NCBI RefSeq assembly: GCF_004345665.1
Contig: NZ_SLWR01000007.1
Location: 124,001-188,000, forward strand
Direction: 5' to 3'
DNA: 64,000 nt
Source: Kribbella antiqua
Lineage (GTDB): Bacteria; Actinomycetota; Actinomycetes; Propionibacteriales; Kribbellaceae
The notes beneath the pieces are model-generated. The model was given only the letters and a program-made list of their open reading frames with translations. It made no database searches and was not told the origin of the DNA. Position numbers and translations under genes: made by a program. Below, one piece after another: positions 51,053-59,603 of the stretch (position 1 is its first letter; each line of letters starts with the position of its first letter).

Positions 51053-51601
51053 ATGGCTGAACGGAAGGGCGACCGGACCCGGGCGGCGATCCTGGCCGCG
51101 GCGCGGGAACGGTTCGCGGCGGACGGGTACGAGCGGGCGACGATCCGGGCGATCGCGGCCGACGTGGCGATCGACCCGGCAATGGTGATGCGGTACTACG
51201 GGAACAAGGAGAAGCTCTTCGCCGCGGCGGCCGAGTTCGACCTGCGGCTTCCCGATCTGAGCGCCGTACCGCGGGACGAACTGGGGGCGCGGCTGATCGG
51301 GCACTTCCTGGATCGCTGGGAGGACGACGAGACGCTCAAGGCGTTGCTCAGGGCAAGCGTCACGAACGAGGCGGCGGCGGAGCGGATGCGGCAGTTGTTC
51401 GCAGCGCAGCTCGGGCCGGCGATCGCCAAGCTCACCGGCCCGGACGGGGCGCCCTCACGGGCTGCGCTCGTCGCGACCCAGACGTTGGGGTTCGCGCTCT
51501 GCCGGTATGTGCTGGCGCTGGAGCCTATCGTTCAGATGCCCCGAGCAACCGTCATCGCGTGGCTCGGCCCGACACTTCAGCAGTACCTGACGGGACCTTA
51601 G
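51053..51601 (+). CDS. TetR-family transcriptional regulator
   Basis: The start is ATG 51053; the longer frame upstream covers the promoter. The 182-residue protein has a TetR helix-turn-helix (AAILAAARERFAADGYERAT, IRAIAADVAIDPAMVMRYY) and a ligand domain typical of this family. There is no clear ribosome-binding site and TATGCT lies 8-14 bases before the start, so the mRNA may be nearly leaderless. The convergent rhomboid gene overlaps by 4 bases. Confidence 0.9.
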   Translation: MAERKGDRTRAAILAAARERFAADGYERATIRAIAADVAIDPAMVMRYYGNKEKLFAAAAEFDLRLPDLSAVPRDELGARLIGHFLDRWEDDETLKALLRASVTNEAAAERMRQLFAAQLGPAIAKLTGPDGAPSRAALVATQTLGFALCRYVLALEPIVQMPRATVIAWLGPTLQQYLTGP

Positions 51602-52338
51602 CTACGGGCTTTGTTGCGGCGGCGTTTGACGTCCTGGAGGAAGATCCAGGCGACCGCGGCACCGGTGACGAAACCGCCGAGGTGGCCCTGCCAGGAGATG
51701 CCCGAGAAAAGGAACGAGATGACCGCGGTGACGGCGACGTAGCCGAGGATCCAGGTGACGTCCATGCCGTGGGCTCGCCCGATCACGAGCAGGGCGCCAA
51801 CCAGGCCGAGGACGGCGCCGGACGCGCCGAGGGTCGCCGATCCGGGCGCGGAGAGCAGCCAGACCGCGACGCCGCCGCCGAGCGCGGACAGCAGGTAGAG
51901 GATGACGAACCTGAGCCGGCCGAGCATCTGCTCCAGCGGCGGGCCGACCTGGTAGAGCATGAACAGGTTCGCGAAGATGTGGAAGATCTGTACGTGCGTG
52001 AACGCCGACGTGAGCAGCCGCCACGGCTCGGAGTCCACCAGCGCCGGGACCAGGACCAAGTCGTTCAGGATCCGGTCGCTGCCGGTGCGCACCGCGATGA
52101 AGACCAGGATGTTCATCGCCAGCAGGGTGATCGTGACGACCTGTGGATTACCGCGCGCGACGCCGCCGAGCGATGTCCGGGTGCGCGGGGTCGACTTCAC
52201 GCCCTCGTTGAAGCAGTTCGGGCACTGGAAGCCGACCGAGGCACTCTTCATGCACTCGGGGCAGATCGGCCGGTCGCAGCGCTGGCAGCGGACCCCGGCG
52301 GGCCGATCCGGGTGCCGGTAGCAGACGGTCTCGGTCAC
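51598..52338 (-). CDS. Rhomboid-family intramembrane serine protease with zinc-finger N-terminus
   Basis: A 246-residue protein. The first 50 residues have Cys pairs (CYRHPD, CQRCDRPICPECM, CPNC) of a B-box-like zinc finger. Residues about 60-240 form six membrane helices with the catalytic serine in GASGAVLG and the histidine in GHLGGFVTG. Substrates are unknown. It neighbours ppiA as in other actinobacteria. Confidence 0.92.
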   Translation of the reverse strand: MTETVCYRHPDRPAGVRCQRCDRPICPECMKSASVGFQCPNCFNEGVKSTPRTRTSLGGVARGNPQVVTITLLAMNILVFIAVRTGSDRILNDLVLVPALVDSEPWRLLTSAFTHVQIFHIFANLFMLYQVGPPLEQMLGRLRFVILYLLSALGGGVAVWLLSAPGSATLGASGAVLGLVGALLVIGRAHGMDVTWILGYVAVTAVISFLFSGISWQGHLGGFVTGAAVAWIFLQDVKRRRNKARS

Positions 52339-52411
52339 GCGGTGGGTCCTCCCCAGGGAAAGCCGAGTCCCGGGCCGGGTGGCGTACCCCGGCCCGGAAC
52401 TGGAGATTTGG

Positions 52412-52954
52412 TCAGGCGTCCTTGCGCTCGACGGTGACGCTGTTGATCACGATCGGCTCGACCGGCCGGTCACCAGGAGCGGTCTTCGAGGTCGCGATGT
52501 CGTCGACCACCTTCTTCGACGCGTCGTCGACGACCTCGCCGAAGATGGTGTGCTTGCGGTTCAGGTGCGGCGTCGGGACGACGGTGACGAAGAACTGCGA
52601 GCCGTTCGTGCCCTTGCCGAACTGGATCCCGGCGTTCGCCATCGCCAGCAGGTACGGGCGGTCGAACTGCAGCTCCGGGTGGATCTCGTCGTCGAAGGCG
52701 TAGCCCGGCGAACCGGTGCCGGTGCCGAGCGGGCAGCCGCCCTGGATCATGAACCCGTCGATCACCCGGTGGAAGGTGAGGCCGTCGTAGAACGGCTTGG
52801 TGCTGGGCTGACCGGTCTGCGGGTCGGTCCACTCCTTGGTGCCCTCGGCCAGGCCGACGAAGTTGCTCACCGTCTTCGGCGCGTGGTTGGGGAACAGCCT
52901 GATGACGACGTCACCCTTCGACGTGTTCAGGGTCGCGTACAGCTCTTCGGCCAC
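52412..52954 (-). CDS. ppiA: Cyclophilin-type peptidyl-prolyl cis-trans isomerase
   Basis: A 180-residue cyclophilin: HAPKTVSNFVGLAEG, FHRVIDGFMIQGGCP and GSQFFVTV are present, covering the active site Arg, Phe and Gln. No signal peptide, so cytoplasmic. It is upstream of the rhomboid gene on the same strand. In the 290-base gap 52955-53244 the only oddity is a purine-rich stretch near 53055-53140; no gene or clear element was found. Confidence 0.93.
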   Translation of the reverse strand: MAEELYATLNTSKGDVVIRLFPNHAPKTVSNFVGLAEGTKEWTDPQTGQPSTKPFYDGLTFHRVIDGFMIQGGCPLGTGTGSPGYAFDDEIHPELQFDRPYLLAMANAGIQFGKGTNGSQFFVTVVPTPHLNRKHTIFGEVVDDASKKVVDDIATSKTAPGDRPVEPIVINSVTVERKDA

Positions 52955-53244
52955 GGTGTTTCACTCCTCCGTTGATGCGGCGTTCGGCTTCGATCCTGTC
53001 ACGCACCTCCAACAAACCCTCCACCGACCGGCCGATCTCGCTACCTCTCCGCTGCGAGCAAGAGAGGGGTGAGGGTAGGGATGTGACTGATGAGACGGAA
53101 GTGATTGAGGGGGAGGGGCGATAAGGGCGGGTTTGTCGGCTGGGTACGTCGTACGATGCAGACGAAGCCGGATTTGTCCAGAGAGTCCATAGCCGCCGAT
53201 GGGCCAGATGGCTGCCCGAGGCGGGCGGCACCGAGGAGGGAACC

Positions 53245-54081
53245 GTGGGTTTGTTGAAGTCCAAGGGCCGGGTCGAGACCGCGAAGGACCGGGTCCGGCC
53301 ACTTGCCGAGTCCGCGTCGGAGAAGATCGGGCCGGCCGTCGGTCAGGTCCGCGATCACCTCGCGCCGGCCGTGGGCACCGCACGGGAGAAGGTGTCGCCG
53401 TACGCCGAGAAGGCCGTCGAGCGCGGCGCGCACCTCGCCCACCAGGCGGTCGAGAAGGCCGGACCGGTGATCGACGACGCGCTGGCGAAGGTCGGGCCGG
53501 CTACCGAGCACGCCGCCGAGCGGGCGCGGGAGAAGTTCAGCGACGACGTGCTGCCGAAGGTGAGCGCCGCGCTGGCGTCGCTGGCAGCCGCCGCCGAGCC
53601 GGTCGTCGAAGAGACCACCCGCCGGGGCAAGGCCACCAAGGCTGCTCTCAAGGGTGAGATCGACGTACCGAAGAAGAAGAGCCACCGGCTCCGCAAGGTC
53701 GTCCTGTTCGTGGGCTTCGGTGCCCTCGCCGCGGCGGCCGTGAAGAAGCTGCTGACCCCGCCGGAGCCGGCCTGGCAGTCGACCCCGACCAGCGGTCGCG
53801 ACTACAGCTCCGCCCCGACCGGTACGACGTCCCGCCCGGCCGAAACCAAGCCTGAGACCAAGCCGGAGACCAAGACCGACGCCACCGTGTCGTCCAACGG
53901 CAAGACGGACGCCCCGAAGGCAGAGTCCGCGAAGACGGAGTCGCCGAAGACCGACGCCCCCAAGGCCGAGGCCGCCACGGAGGAGACCGACGTCAACGCG
54001 TCGGCCAACGGCGCGGCGAAGAAGACGACCAGCACCCGCAAGTCGACCGGCTCGGCCAATCCCAAGCCGTCGGACTCCTGA
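53245..54081 (+). CDS. Amphipathic-helix protein with membrane segment and disordered tail
   Basis: GTG 53245 has GAGGAGGGAA upstream. The 278-residue protein has an N-terminal part (about 1-130) of repeating amphipathic helices (AESASEKIGPAVGQV, APAVGTAREKVSP), like apolipoprotein or DUF-type helix repeats. One membrane helix follows (VVLFVGFGALAAAAV, about 150-165), then a Thr/Lys/Glu/Pro tail with repeated PETK, PKAE and PKTD. I recognise no characterised family. It could bind membranes or polymers. A terminator follows. Confidence 0.7.
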   Translation: MGLLKSKGRVETAKDRVRPLAESASEKIGPAVGQVRDHLAPAVGTAREKVSPYAEKAVERGAHLAHQAVEKAGPVIDDALAKVGPATEHAAERAREKFSDDVLPKVSAALASLAAAAEPVVEETTRRGKATKAALKGEIDVPKKKSHRLRKVVLFVGFGALAAAAVKKLLTPPEPAWQSTPTSGRDYSSAPTGTTSRPAETKPETKPETKTDATVSSNGKTDAPKAESAKTESPKTDAPKAEAATEETDVNASANGAAKKTTSTRKSTGSANPKPSDS

Positions 54082-54100
54082 CCAACTCGACCGCAACGGC

Positions 54101-54135
54101 GAAGGCCGCGATCCCCACCGGGGTTCGCGGCCTTC
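54101..54135. terminator. Bidirectional terminator after the helical-repeat gene
   Basis: GAAGGCCGCGA (54101-54111) pairs with TCGCGGCCTTC (54125-54135), an 11-base perfect stem. Inside it, CCCC and GGGG can extend the stem. On the plus strand it is followed by GTTTC. It sits between convergent genes. Confidence 0.85.
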
Positions 54136-54179
54136 GTTTCGCCTGACGGCACCTTGCGCGTACGGCGTCAGTCCGAGGG

Positions 54180-54509
54180 TCAGTTCGAGTTGGGCTGAGT
54201 CTCGTGCTGAGTCTCTTGTTGGGGCTTGGCCATCGTGTAGCGGCCGGCCGACAGCAACTGGGTGGCGTAGCGGTGGGTGATGCATGGGTAGGTGCCGCCG
54301 CAATGCCGGCAGACGGCGTGGTTGCGGTGCAGCCAGGGCAGGATGCCGAACCGCTTGATCCAGGTCAGCGGCTCACGGTCGGGTGCGTGCAACTTCAGCG
54401 CCGAACGGGCCGCGCCCTGGATCTCGGGCGCGGACCAGTCCTCGGCGCTCTTGTCCATCAGAGCGCTGAGGTCGGGGTGAGAGGGTGCGGTGTCGCGGGT
54501 TTTGGTCAT
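54180..54509 (-). CDS. Hypothetical protein with a Cys/His cluster
   Basis: A 109-residue cytoplasmic protein. The middle has CRHCGGTYPCITHRYATQLL, a possible metal-binding cluster (three Cys, two His), and the C-terminus is Gln/Thr-rich. I recognise no family. The start ATG 54509 is preceded by GGAAGA. A 16-base palindrome lies about 50 bases upstream of the start. Confidence 0.65.
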   Translation of the reverse strand: MTKTRDTAPSHPDLSALMDKSAEDWSAPEIQGAARSALKLHAPDREPLTWIKRFGILPWLHRNHAVCRHCGGTYPCITHRYATQLLSAGRYTMAKPQQETQHETQPNSN

Positions 54510-54555
54510 CTATCGTCTTCCGGGGCAGGGTACGGGCGAGTCCGGCCGTCTCGAC

Positions 54556-54571
54556 TGAAGCGTCCGCTTCA
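54556..54571. promoter_or_regulatory. 16-base palindrome upstream of the Cys/His protein gene
   Basis: TGAAGCG-TC-CGCTTCA is an inverted repeat with perfect 7-base arms. It lies 47 bases upstream of the minus-strand start at 54509 and looks like a repressor site. The binding protein is unknown. Confidence 0.5.
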
Positions 54572-54722
54572 AACGTAACGATCCGATCGCTGTTAGCGAC
54601 CCTAGTCCCCGGAAGGCGCATACCGCGCGTTCGCACGCGTCGCCTGAGGTCAGATCTTCGTCAGGTTTCCCAGCGTGCCGAGCCGCTCACCTTCCGCCGG
54701 GTAGCCGGCGCTCGAGTGCCGG

Positions 54723-55196
54723 TCAGGTCCAGAGGGTTTCGAGGGTGATGCGGGCCTCGAGTTCGAGCAGGTGGCGCTTGAGCGGGATGCCGCCGCCGAA
54801 GCCGACCATCTTGCCGCCGGCGCCGACGACGCGGTGGCACGGGACCACGACGGCGATCGGGTTCCGGTTGCAGGCAGTCCCTACCGCCCGGGCGGCGCCG
54901 GCATCACCGACGATCTTGGCGACTTCGCCGTACGTCTGCATCTCGCCGTACGGGATGCGGCTCAGTTGGGCCCAGACGGCCCGTTCGAAGTCGGTGCCGC
55001 CGCGGACGGACAGCGGGATGGTGAACTCCTTCAGCTCACCGGCGAAGTACGCCTTGAGCTGCTCCTGCGTCTCGGTGAGGAGTGGATCCTGCTCGAGGTG
55101 ACGGTCGACGCGGCCGAAGTTCAGCCGGCACAACCCGTCGTCGTCCACAGCCAACGAGAGGTCACCGATCGGCGAATCGACCACTGCCCAGCGCAT
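54723..55196 (-). CDS. ogt: Methylated-DNA--protein-cysteine methyltransferase
   Basis: The start is ATG 55196 (MRWAVVDSPIGDLSL). The 157-residue protein has the active-site block VVPCHRVVG with the acceptor Cys, the helix-turn-helix (RIPYGEMQTYGEVA) and RNP finger residues. It repairs O6-alkylguanine by suicidal transfer. Frames reaching further upstream are shadows of the divergent DUF4328 gene. Confidence 0.93.
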   Translation of the reverse strand: MRWAVVDSPIGDLSLAVDDDGLCRLNFGRVDRHLEQDPLLTETQEQLKAYFAGELKEFTIPLSVRGGTDFERAVWAQLSRIPYGEMQTYGEVAKIVGDAGAARAVGTACNRNPIAVVVPCHRVVGAGGKMVGFGGGIPLKRHLLELEARITLETLWT

Positions 55197-55286
55197 GCCA
55201 GCATTGTTGCTGGTGCCACCGACACTTTTGCTGGTCGGTACGTTAGGTTCTCGCGTGCTCACGCGGGGTTGTGCTATTTCTGGTCC

Positions 55287-56003
55287 ATGCCGAGCCAGCC
55301 GCCGCTGGACCGCTGGTTCAGCTCCGAGCGGGGGATGGGCCTGGCCGCATCGATCCTGATCGGGGTCGTCACCGTGACCGTCTGGGCGACCGCCTGGTCC
55401 GACTGGTACTCGTACCAGGCCCTCAAGCGGTACGCCGACGATCCGGACCGGCTGGACGAGGCCGACCTGATCTCCGGCTCGCTCGGCATGGTCAGCGCAC
55501 TCGTCCTGCTGGCCGCCGCGGTCGTGTTCATCGTCTGGCTCTGGCGGGTCCGCTGGAACGCGGAGATGTTCTGCCGCGGCGAGCACCGGTTCACTCGCGG
55601 CTGGGTGCTCGGCAGCTGGATCTGCCCGGTGGTGAACCTGTGGTACCCGAAGCAGGTCGTCGACGACATTGTCGCCGCCAGCGATCCACGAACCCCACCG
55701 CAGACGCTCGACCTGCGCGAGATCCCCGGCACGCAACTGGTGTGGGCGTGGTGGCTCACCTGGGTGGCCGGCCTGGTGTCGGGCAACATCGTGCAGCGCG
55801 GGGTGCTGGGTGGTGCGACCGAGGTCGGAGATCTGCGGACGAACGTCGTACTGTCCACGATCTCCGCGCTGTTCACGACCGCGGCCGCTGTCCTCGCGGT
55901 GATCCTGATCCAGCGGATCGACGAGCTGCAGACCAAGCGTCCGTGGGTGCCGTGGTGGGCGGTGGGTGAGGCGCAGACCGGGTTCCAACCTCCTGCGCGG
56001 TAA
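55287..56003 (+). CDS. DUF4328-domain membrane protein
   Basis: The start is ATG 55287; no good ribosome-binding site is seen. The 238-residue protein has four membrane helices in the order of DUF4328 (about 22-40, 70-92, 145-165, 185-208) and the signature WLWRVRWNAEMF, RGWVLGSWICPVVNLWYPKQVV. Function unknown. It is followed 202 bases later by a larger paralogue with the same order of segments. Confidence 0.85.
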   Translation: MPSQPPLDRWFSSERGMGLAASILIGVVTVTVWATAWSDWYSYQALKRYADDPDRLDEADLISGSLGMVSALVLLAAAVVFIVWLWRVRWNAEMFCRGEHRFTRGWVLGSWICPVVNLWYPKQVVDDIVAASDPRTPPQTLDLREIPGTQLVWAWWLTWVAGLVSGNIVQRGVLGGATEVGDLRTNVVLSTISALFTTAAAVLAVILIQRIDELQTKRPWVPWWAVGEAQTGFQPPAR

Positions 56004-56205
56004 ACCATGCCGTCACGGACCGTCGGGTACGTCGTTACAAGTGGTGATGGGCGTACGAAAAGAACACGTTAAGTCGACACCCTCCGTGCTGGGGCCGACT
56101 CCCGTCGCGTACCTACTTCGTGGTATCAATGTGGCTCGGTCATGCGGGGGCAGGATCTGGCCGAAACGCCGAACAGACGGAGTTCCAGCAACGCGAGGGA
56201 CGAAC

Positions 56206-58308
56206 GTGAGCCACCCGCAGCCAGCAGTTCTGTCTGCTGTTGAAGACCATGAAGACTGGCAGCCGCACGCAGCTGAGGAGTTCCAGCAGATCGGGACGGT
56301 CGGCAAGATCGCGATCGGACTGCTGGGCGCGTCGACGGTCACCCATCTGCTCTCCACTTGGTCCGACTGGAACACGTACAGCGTCGTCCACCGCTACCTC
56401 GGCGGGCTGCCCGGCGTCGACGACGCGGACCTGAACCGCGCCGACGCGATCGCCAAGGTCACCGCGGTTCCGAACGTGATCGTCTCCGTCGCCGCCGCGG
56501 TCGTCTTCGTCATCTGGTTGTGGCGGGCCCGGATCAACTCCGAGGTGTTCTGCCAGGCCGACCATCGCCGTAGTCACGGCTGGGTGCTGGCCAGCTGGTT
56601 CTGCCCCGGACCCAATCTCTGGTACCCGAAACAGATCGTCGACGACGTCTGGCTCGCCAGTGATCCGAAGACCCCCGTGTACGCCGACGACCTGCGCCGG
56701 TTCAGGACTCCCGCCCTCACGTCCGTGTGGTGGGTGACCTGGATCGGCGCTCTCGCGTTCGACGTCGTCATCCGCCGGTTCCTGATGTGGATGGAGGCGA
56801 CCGTCGGGTCGCTACGCGGGATCGCATTGGCCGGTACGGCGTCACTGGTGCTGACCGCGGCGTCGGCGGTGGCGGCGACGCTGGTGATCCGCAAGATCAA
56901 CGCGATGCAGACCGGCCGAGCGTGGGTCCCGTGGTGGGACCAGCAGCCGAAGCTCACGGCGGTTCCGTCGTACGAGGTCAGCCAGGTCCCGTCGTACGCG
57001 AACGACGACACGGACGAGCAGCCGGCCATCTCCGAGCCGATCGCGACTCCGGCGCCGGCGCTTGCTGCTGTGCGAATGGAGCGTCAGCCGGAGCTGCAGA
57101 TGGCTGGTGGCGCGCCAGGCCCGTTTGGGAACGGTGGGTTCCCAGGTGATGGTGCCGCGGCTGCGGAGTTCCCGTCGGGCGGCAGCCCGTTCGCCGCGCC
57201 GGCCGCCTACAACGGCGAGGCCGGCTTGAACGGTGACTCCGGAACGGAGGAGCCGCCGAAGTGGAGCCCGTTCGCTCCGGTCGTGCAGAGCTGGCAGGAC
57301 GACGAGACCGGACCCAAGACCGAGCAGTTCGACGCGGTCCAGTCCTGGCAGGAGCCGGTCGCTGAAGAGCTCCCGAAGCCGAGCTGGAGCGAGTACCTGA
57401 ACTCCGGCAACGACGACCTGCTCTCCACCCCGGCGCCGAGCAGCTGGCAGGACGAGACTCCGCCGCTGACCGTCGTGCAGCCGGAGCCGTACTCGTACGA
57501 GCCGCAGCCGGCCGTCGAGCCGTCGTGGGCCAGCAGCTACTCCGAGCCCTACTCGTACGACAGCACCTCCGACTACCTGACCTCGACGTCCTCCGCTCCG
57601 GAGGCCGCAACCGCACCCGAGCCTGAGCCCGCGCCAGTTGCGCGCGCCGGCCGCCGGGCCGCTCGGGTCGCGGTGGACAGCCCGTCGGCGATCCAGCCCA
57701 CGGTCTCGTCGCACGACGTGTACAGCCCCTCCTCGCACACTCACCCGTCGTCGCCGGTGTCGGCGTCGTCCGGGTACTACGAGCCGGCGGCCCCAATCGT
57801 CTCGCCGGTCGTCTCCCAGGCGGACGACTACCTGACACCGTCGAAGCCGCTGCCGCCGGTGCCGTCGTACGGGCCGGAGCCGTCGTACTCTTCCTCGACG
57901 GAGCCGTCCTACAGCTCGTACGAGTCGTCGAGCTACGAGTACAACTCGGGCAGCGCCGACGACTACACGTCGTACGAAGCCTCGAACTACCAGGCGTCGA
58001 CGGACCACGGCTACTCGTCCGACTACAGCAGCAGCAACTACGAGACGTCGTACGACTCCTACAGCCCGACCTCCTACAGCGGCTCGGAGTACAGCGGCCA
58101 GGAGACGTCGTACGAGAGCTACAGCCCGAACTACGCGTCGGAGTCGTACGGCGACTACAACAACGCGACGACGGACTACTACTCGACGCCGGAGCAGCCG
58201 GCCGGGGAATACGAGCAGTACTCGTACGAGCAGCAGCAGCCGGCTCCGGAGCAGACCGACCAGACCACCAACACCCCGCGCACCCACCCGCGCCGTCGCT
58301 GGGTCTGA
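56206..58308 (+). CDS. DUF4328 membrane protein with long Tyr/Ser-rich disordered tail
   Basis: GTG 56206 has GAGGGA five bases upstream; the frame to 55966 is not protein-like. The 700-residue protein has a DUF4328 core (about 30-240: WRARINSEVF, HGWVLASWFCPGPNLWYPKQIV) similar to the preceding gene. Residues about 250-700 are low complexity: three SWQ repeats (VQSWQDDE, VQSWQEPV, SSWQDET), then Ser/Pro/Tyr stretches with many SYxS and YES units in the last 150 residues. The tail should be cytoplasmic or extracellular and disordered. No function is known. Confidence 0.82.
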   Translation: MSHPQPAVLSAVEDHEDWQPHAAEEFQQIGTVGKIAIGLLGASTVTHLLSTWSDWNTYSVVHRYLGGLPGVDDADLNRADAIAKVTAVPNVIVSVAAAVVFVIWLWRARINSEVFCQADHRRSHGWVLASWFCPGPNLWYPKQIVDDVWLASDPKTPVYADDLRRFRTPALTSVWWVTWIGALAFDVVIRRFLMWMEATVGSLRGIALAGTASLVLTAASAVAATLVIRKINAMQTGRAWVPWWDQQPKLTAVPSYEVSQVPSYANDDTDEQPAISEPIATPAPALAAVRMERQPELQMAGGAPGPFGNGGFPGDGAAAAEFPSGGSPFAAPAAYNGEAGLNGDSGTEEPPKWSPFAPVVQSWQDDETGPKTEQFDAVQSWQEPVAEELPKPSWSEYLNSGNDDLLSTPAPSSWQDETPPLTVVQPEPYSYEPQPAVEPSWASSYSEPYSYDSTSDYLTSTSSAPEAATAPEPEPAPVARAGRRAARVAVDSPSAIQPTVSSHDVYSPSSHTHPSSPVSASSGYYEPAAPIVSPVVSQADDYLTPSKPLPPVPSYGPEPSYSSSTEPSYSSYESSSYEYNSGSADDYTSYEASNYQASTDHGYSSDYSSSNYETSYDSYSPTSYSGSEYSGQETSYESYSPNYASESYGDYNNATTDYYSTPEQPAGEYEQYSYEQQQPAPEQTDQTTNTPRTHPRRRWV

Positions 58309-58314
58309 TGCAAG

Positions 58315-58361
58315 AGTGTCCCGCGCCGGAGATGACGTGCGGATAGTCGGCGCGGGACACT
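58315..58361. terminator. Long hairpin after the DUF4328 gene
   Basis: AGTGTCCCGCGCCG (58315-58328) and CGGCGCGGGACACT (58348-58361) are perfect 14-base arms around a 19-base loop. It begins 7 bases past the stop and ends 6 bases before ATG 58368 of the next gene. It is probably a terminator, and it may also hide the next ribosome-binding site. Confidence 0.6.
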
Positions 58362-58367
58362 GAGCGA

Positions 58368-59144
58368 ATGCGATTCGCCTTCAGCACCCTCGGTTGTCAC
58401 GGAGAGCCGCTCGAGAGCGTCCTGGAGCTTGCCAAGAGCAACGATATTTCCGGGCTCGAGTTGCGCGCCGCGGACGACGAGTTCACCCATGTCGGACTGA
58501 CCGCCGCGCAGCGGCGGGAGTTGCGGACCCGGATCGAGGACGCCGGGCTGGAGATCCTCGCGGTCAGCAGCTACGTCAAGCTCTGCGCGGTCGAGGACCA
58601 ACCGCTCGAGCCCCACCTCGAACTCGCCTTCGATCTCGGCGCCCGCGGCGTCCGGGTCTTCCCCGGCGATGAGGTCACCGGTACGGCGGACTCACCCACG
58701 CCCGGCGAGTACCGCGCCCTCGACCGGGTCACGACTGCCCCCAGGGATGTCCACATCCTGTTGGAAACCCACGACTCGCACTCCGCCGGCCGGAAGATGG
58801 CCGCCCTCTGCACCCTGCTCGACGCGAACGTCCCGGGCCACAACACCAAGGTCATCTGGGACAGCGCCCACACCTGGTCCCACGGCGAAACCCCCGCCGA
58901 GTCCTTCGCCCTGCTCGAACCCTGGCTCGAATTCGTCCAGATCAAGCAATCCGACTCCACCCAAAACTTCCGCCCTGTCGCCATCCCCGACGGCGACTAC
59001 CCCATCCAGCTCCTCCTCCAATCCCTAGCCGGCACCCCCCACCCCCTCTCCCTCGAATGGGAACTCAAGTGGCACCCCCACCTCCCACCCCTGGAGGAGA
59101 CCCTCCCGGCCACCCAGGCCTGGCTGGACTCGGCCGCCCCCTAG
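58368..59144 (+). CDS. Sugar phosphate isomerase/epimerase (TIM barrel)
   Basis: A 258-residue xylose-isomerase-like TIM barrel. Opening FAFSTLGCHGEPLESVLELA, acid HILLETHDSH and VIWDSAHTW are consistent with metal-binding residues. The family includes inositol and sugar epimerases; the substrate is unknown. Its end is 4 bases into the convergent PPOX gene. Confidence 0.85.
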   Translation: MRFAFSTLGCHGEPLESVLELAKSNDISGLELRAADDEFTHVGLTAAQRRELRTRIEDAGLEILAVSSYVKLCAVEDQPLEPHLELAFDLGARGVRVFPGDEVTGTADSPTPGEYRALDRVTTAPRDVHILLETHDSHSAGRKMAALCTLLDANVPGHNTKVIWDSAHTWSHGETPAESFALLEPWLEFVQIKQSDSTQNFRPVAIPDGDYPIQLLLQSLAGTPHPLSLEWELKWHPHLPPLEETLPATQAWLDSAAP

Positions 59145-59557
59145 GGCCGGCTGTGGACGGTGCGGCGAGGAGCGAACTCCTCGGCGTCGTGGTCCAGTGG
59201 ATGGCCGGAGAGGTGCCAGCTCCAGCTTTGGGTGGGGGTGATGCGGAGGTTGGTGGTTTCGCCGAAGCGGCCTTGGCGGGGGATGACTTCGGCGGTGCCG
59301 TAAATGCGGAGGAAGCGGGGGGACCAGGGGTTGGTGGAGACGAGGTCGTCGATGACGAGGGCGACCTGGGTGTGGCCGGCGCGGACGTTGCGGACCTTGC
59401 GGGTGCTGTCCGGGTCGATGCCGCCGACGTAGAAGTAGGTGCCGTCGTACTCGAAGCCAACCGGCACGACGTCCGGCTGGCCGTCCGGACCGACGGTCGC
59501 GATCCGGGCCAGCGGCTGGGATTTCAGGTAGGTGAGTTCTTCTTCGGTGAATGCCAT
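59141..59557 (-). CDS. PPOX-class F420-dependent-type oxidoreductase
   Basis: The start is ATG 59557 (MAFTEEELTYLKSQPLARIA). The 138-residue protein is a split-barrel of the kind that uses F420 or FMN in actinobacteria: GPDGQPDVVPVGFEYDG and FLRIYGTAEVI. It is divergent from a TetR gene with a palindrome between them. Confidence 0.85.
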   Translation of the reverse strand: MAFTEEELTYLKSQPLARIATVGPDGQPDVVPVGFEYDGTYFYVGGIDPDSTRKVRNVRAGHTQVALVIDDLVSTNPWSPRFLRIYGTAEVIPRQGRFGETTNLRITPTQSWSWHLSGHPLDHDAEEFAPRRTVHSRP

Positions 59558-59568
59558 GTCTGCTAAAG

Positions 59569-59584
59569 TACAACGAGCGTTGTA
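59569..59584. promoter_or_regulatory. TetR operator candidate
   Basis: TACAACG-AG-CGTTGTA is a perfect inverted repeat with 7-base arms, 12 bases upstream of the PPOX start and 20 bases upstream of the TetR start. It is likely bound by the TetR product. Confidence 0.75.
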
Positions 59585-59603
59585 ATTTGACCAGGAGGAG
59601 ATC

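Noticed and set aside
53055..53140. Purine-rich strand asymmetry upstream of the helical-repeat gene
   Set aside because: It could be a promoter or R-loop element but shows no repeat, dyad or known motif, so no feature is called.
57840..58250. CRISPR-like or tandem DNA repeats in the DUF4328 tail region
   Set aside because: Repetition is at codon level (TCGTACGAG and similar) with irregular spacing and keeps the reading frame; there are no constant-length spacers.
56842..58287. A 481-codon minus-strand frame opposite the DUF4328 tail
   Set aside because: The translation is almost only Arg, Val, Gly and Leu, a by-product of the repeated Ser/Tyr codons on the other strand.
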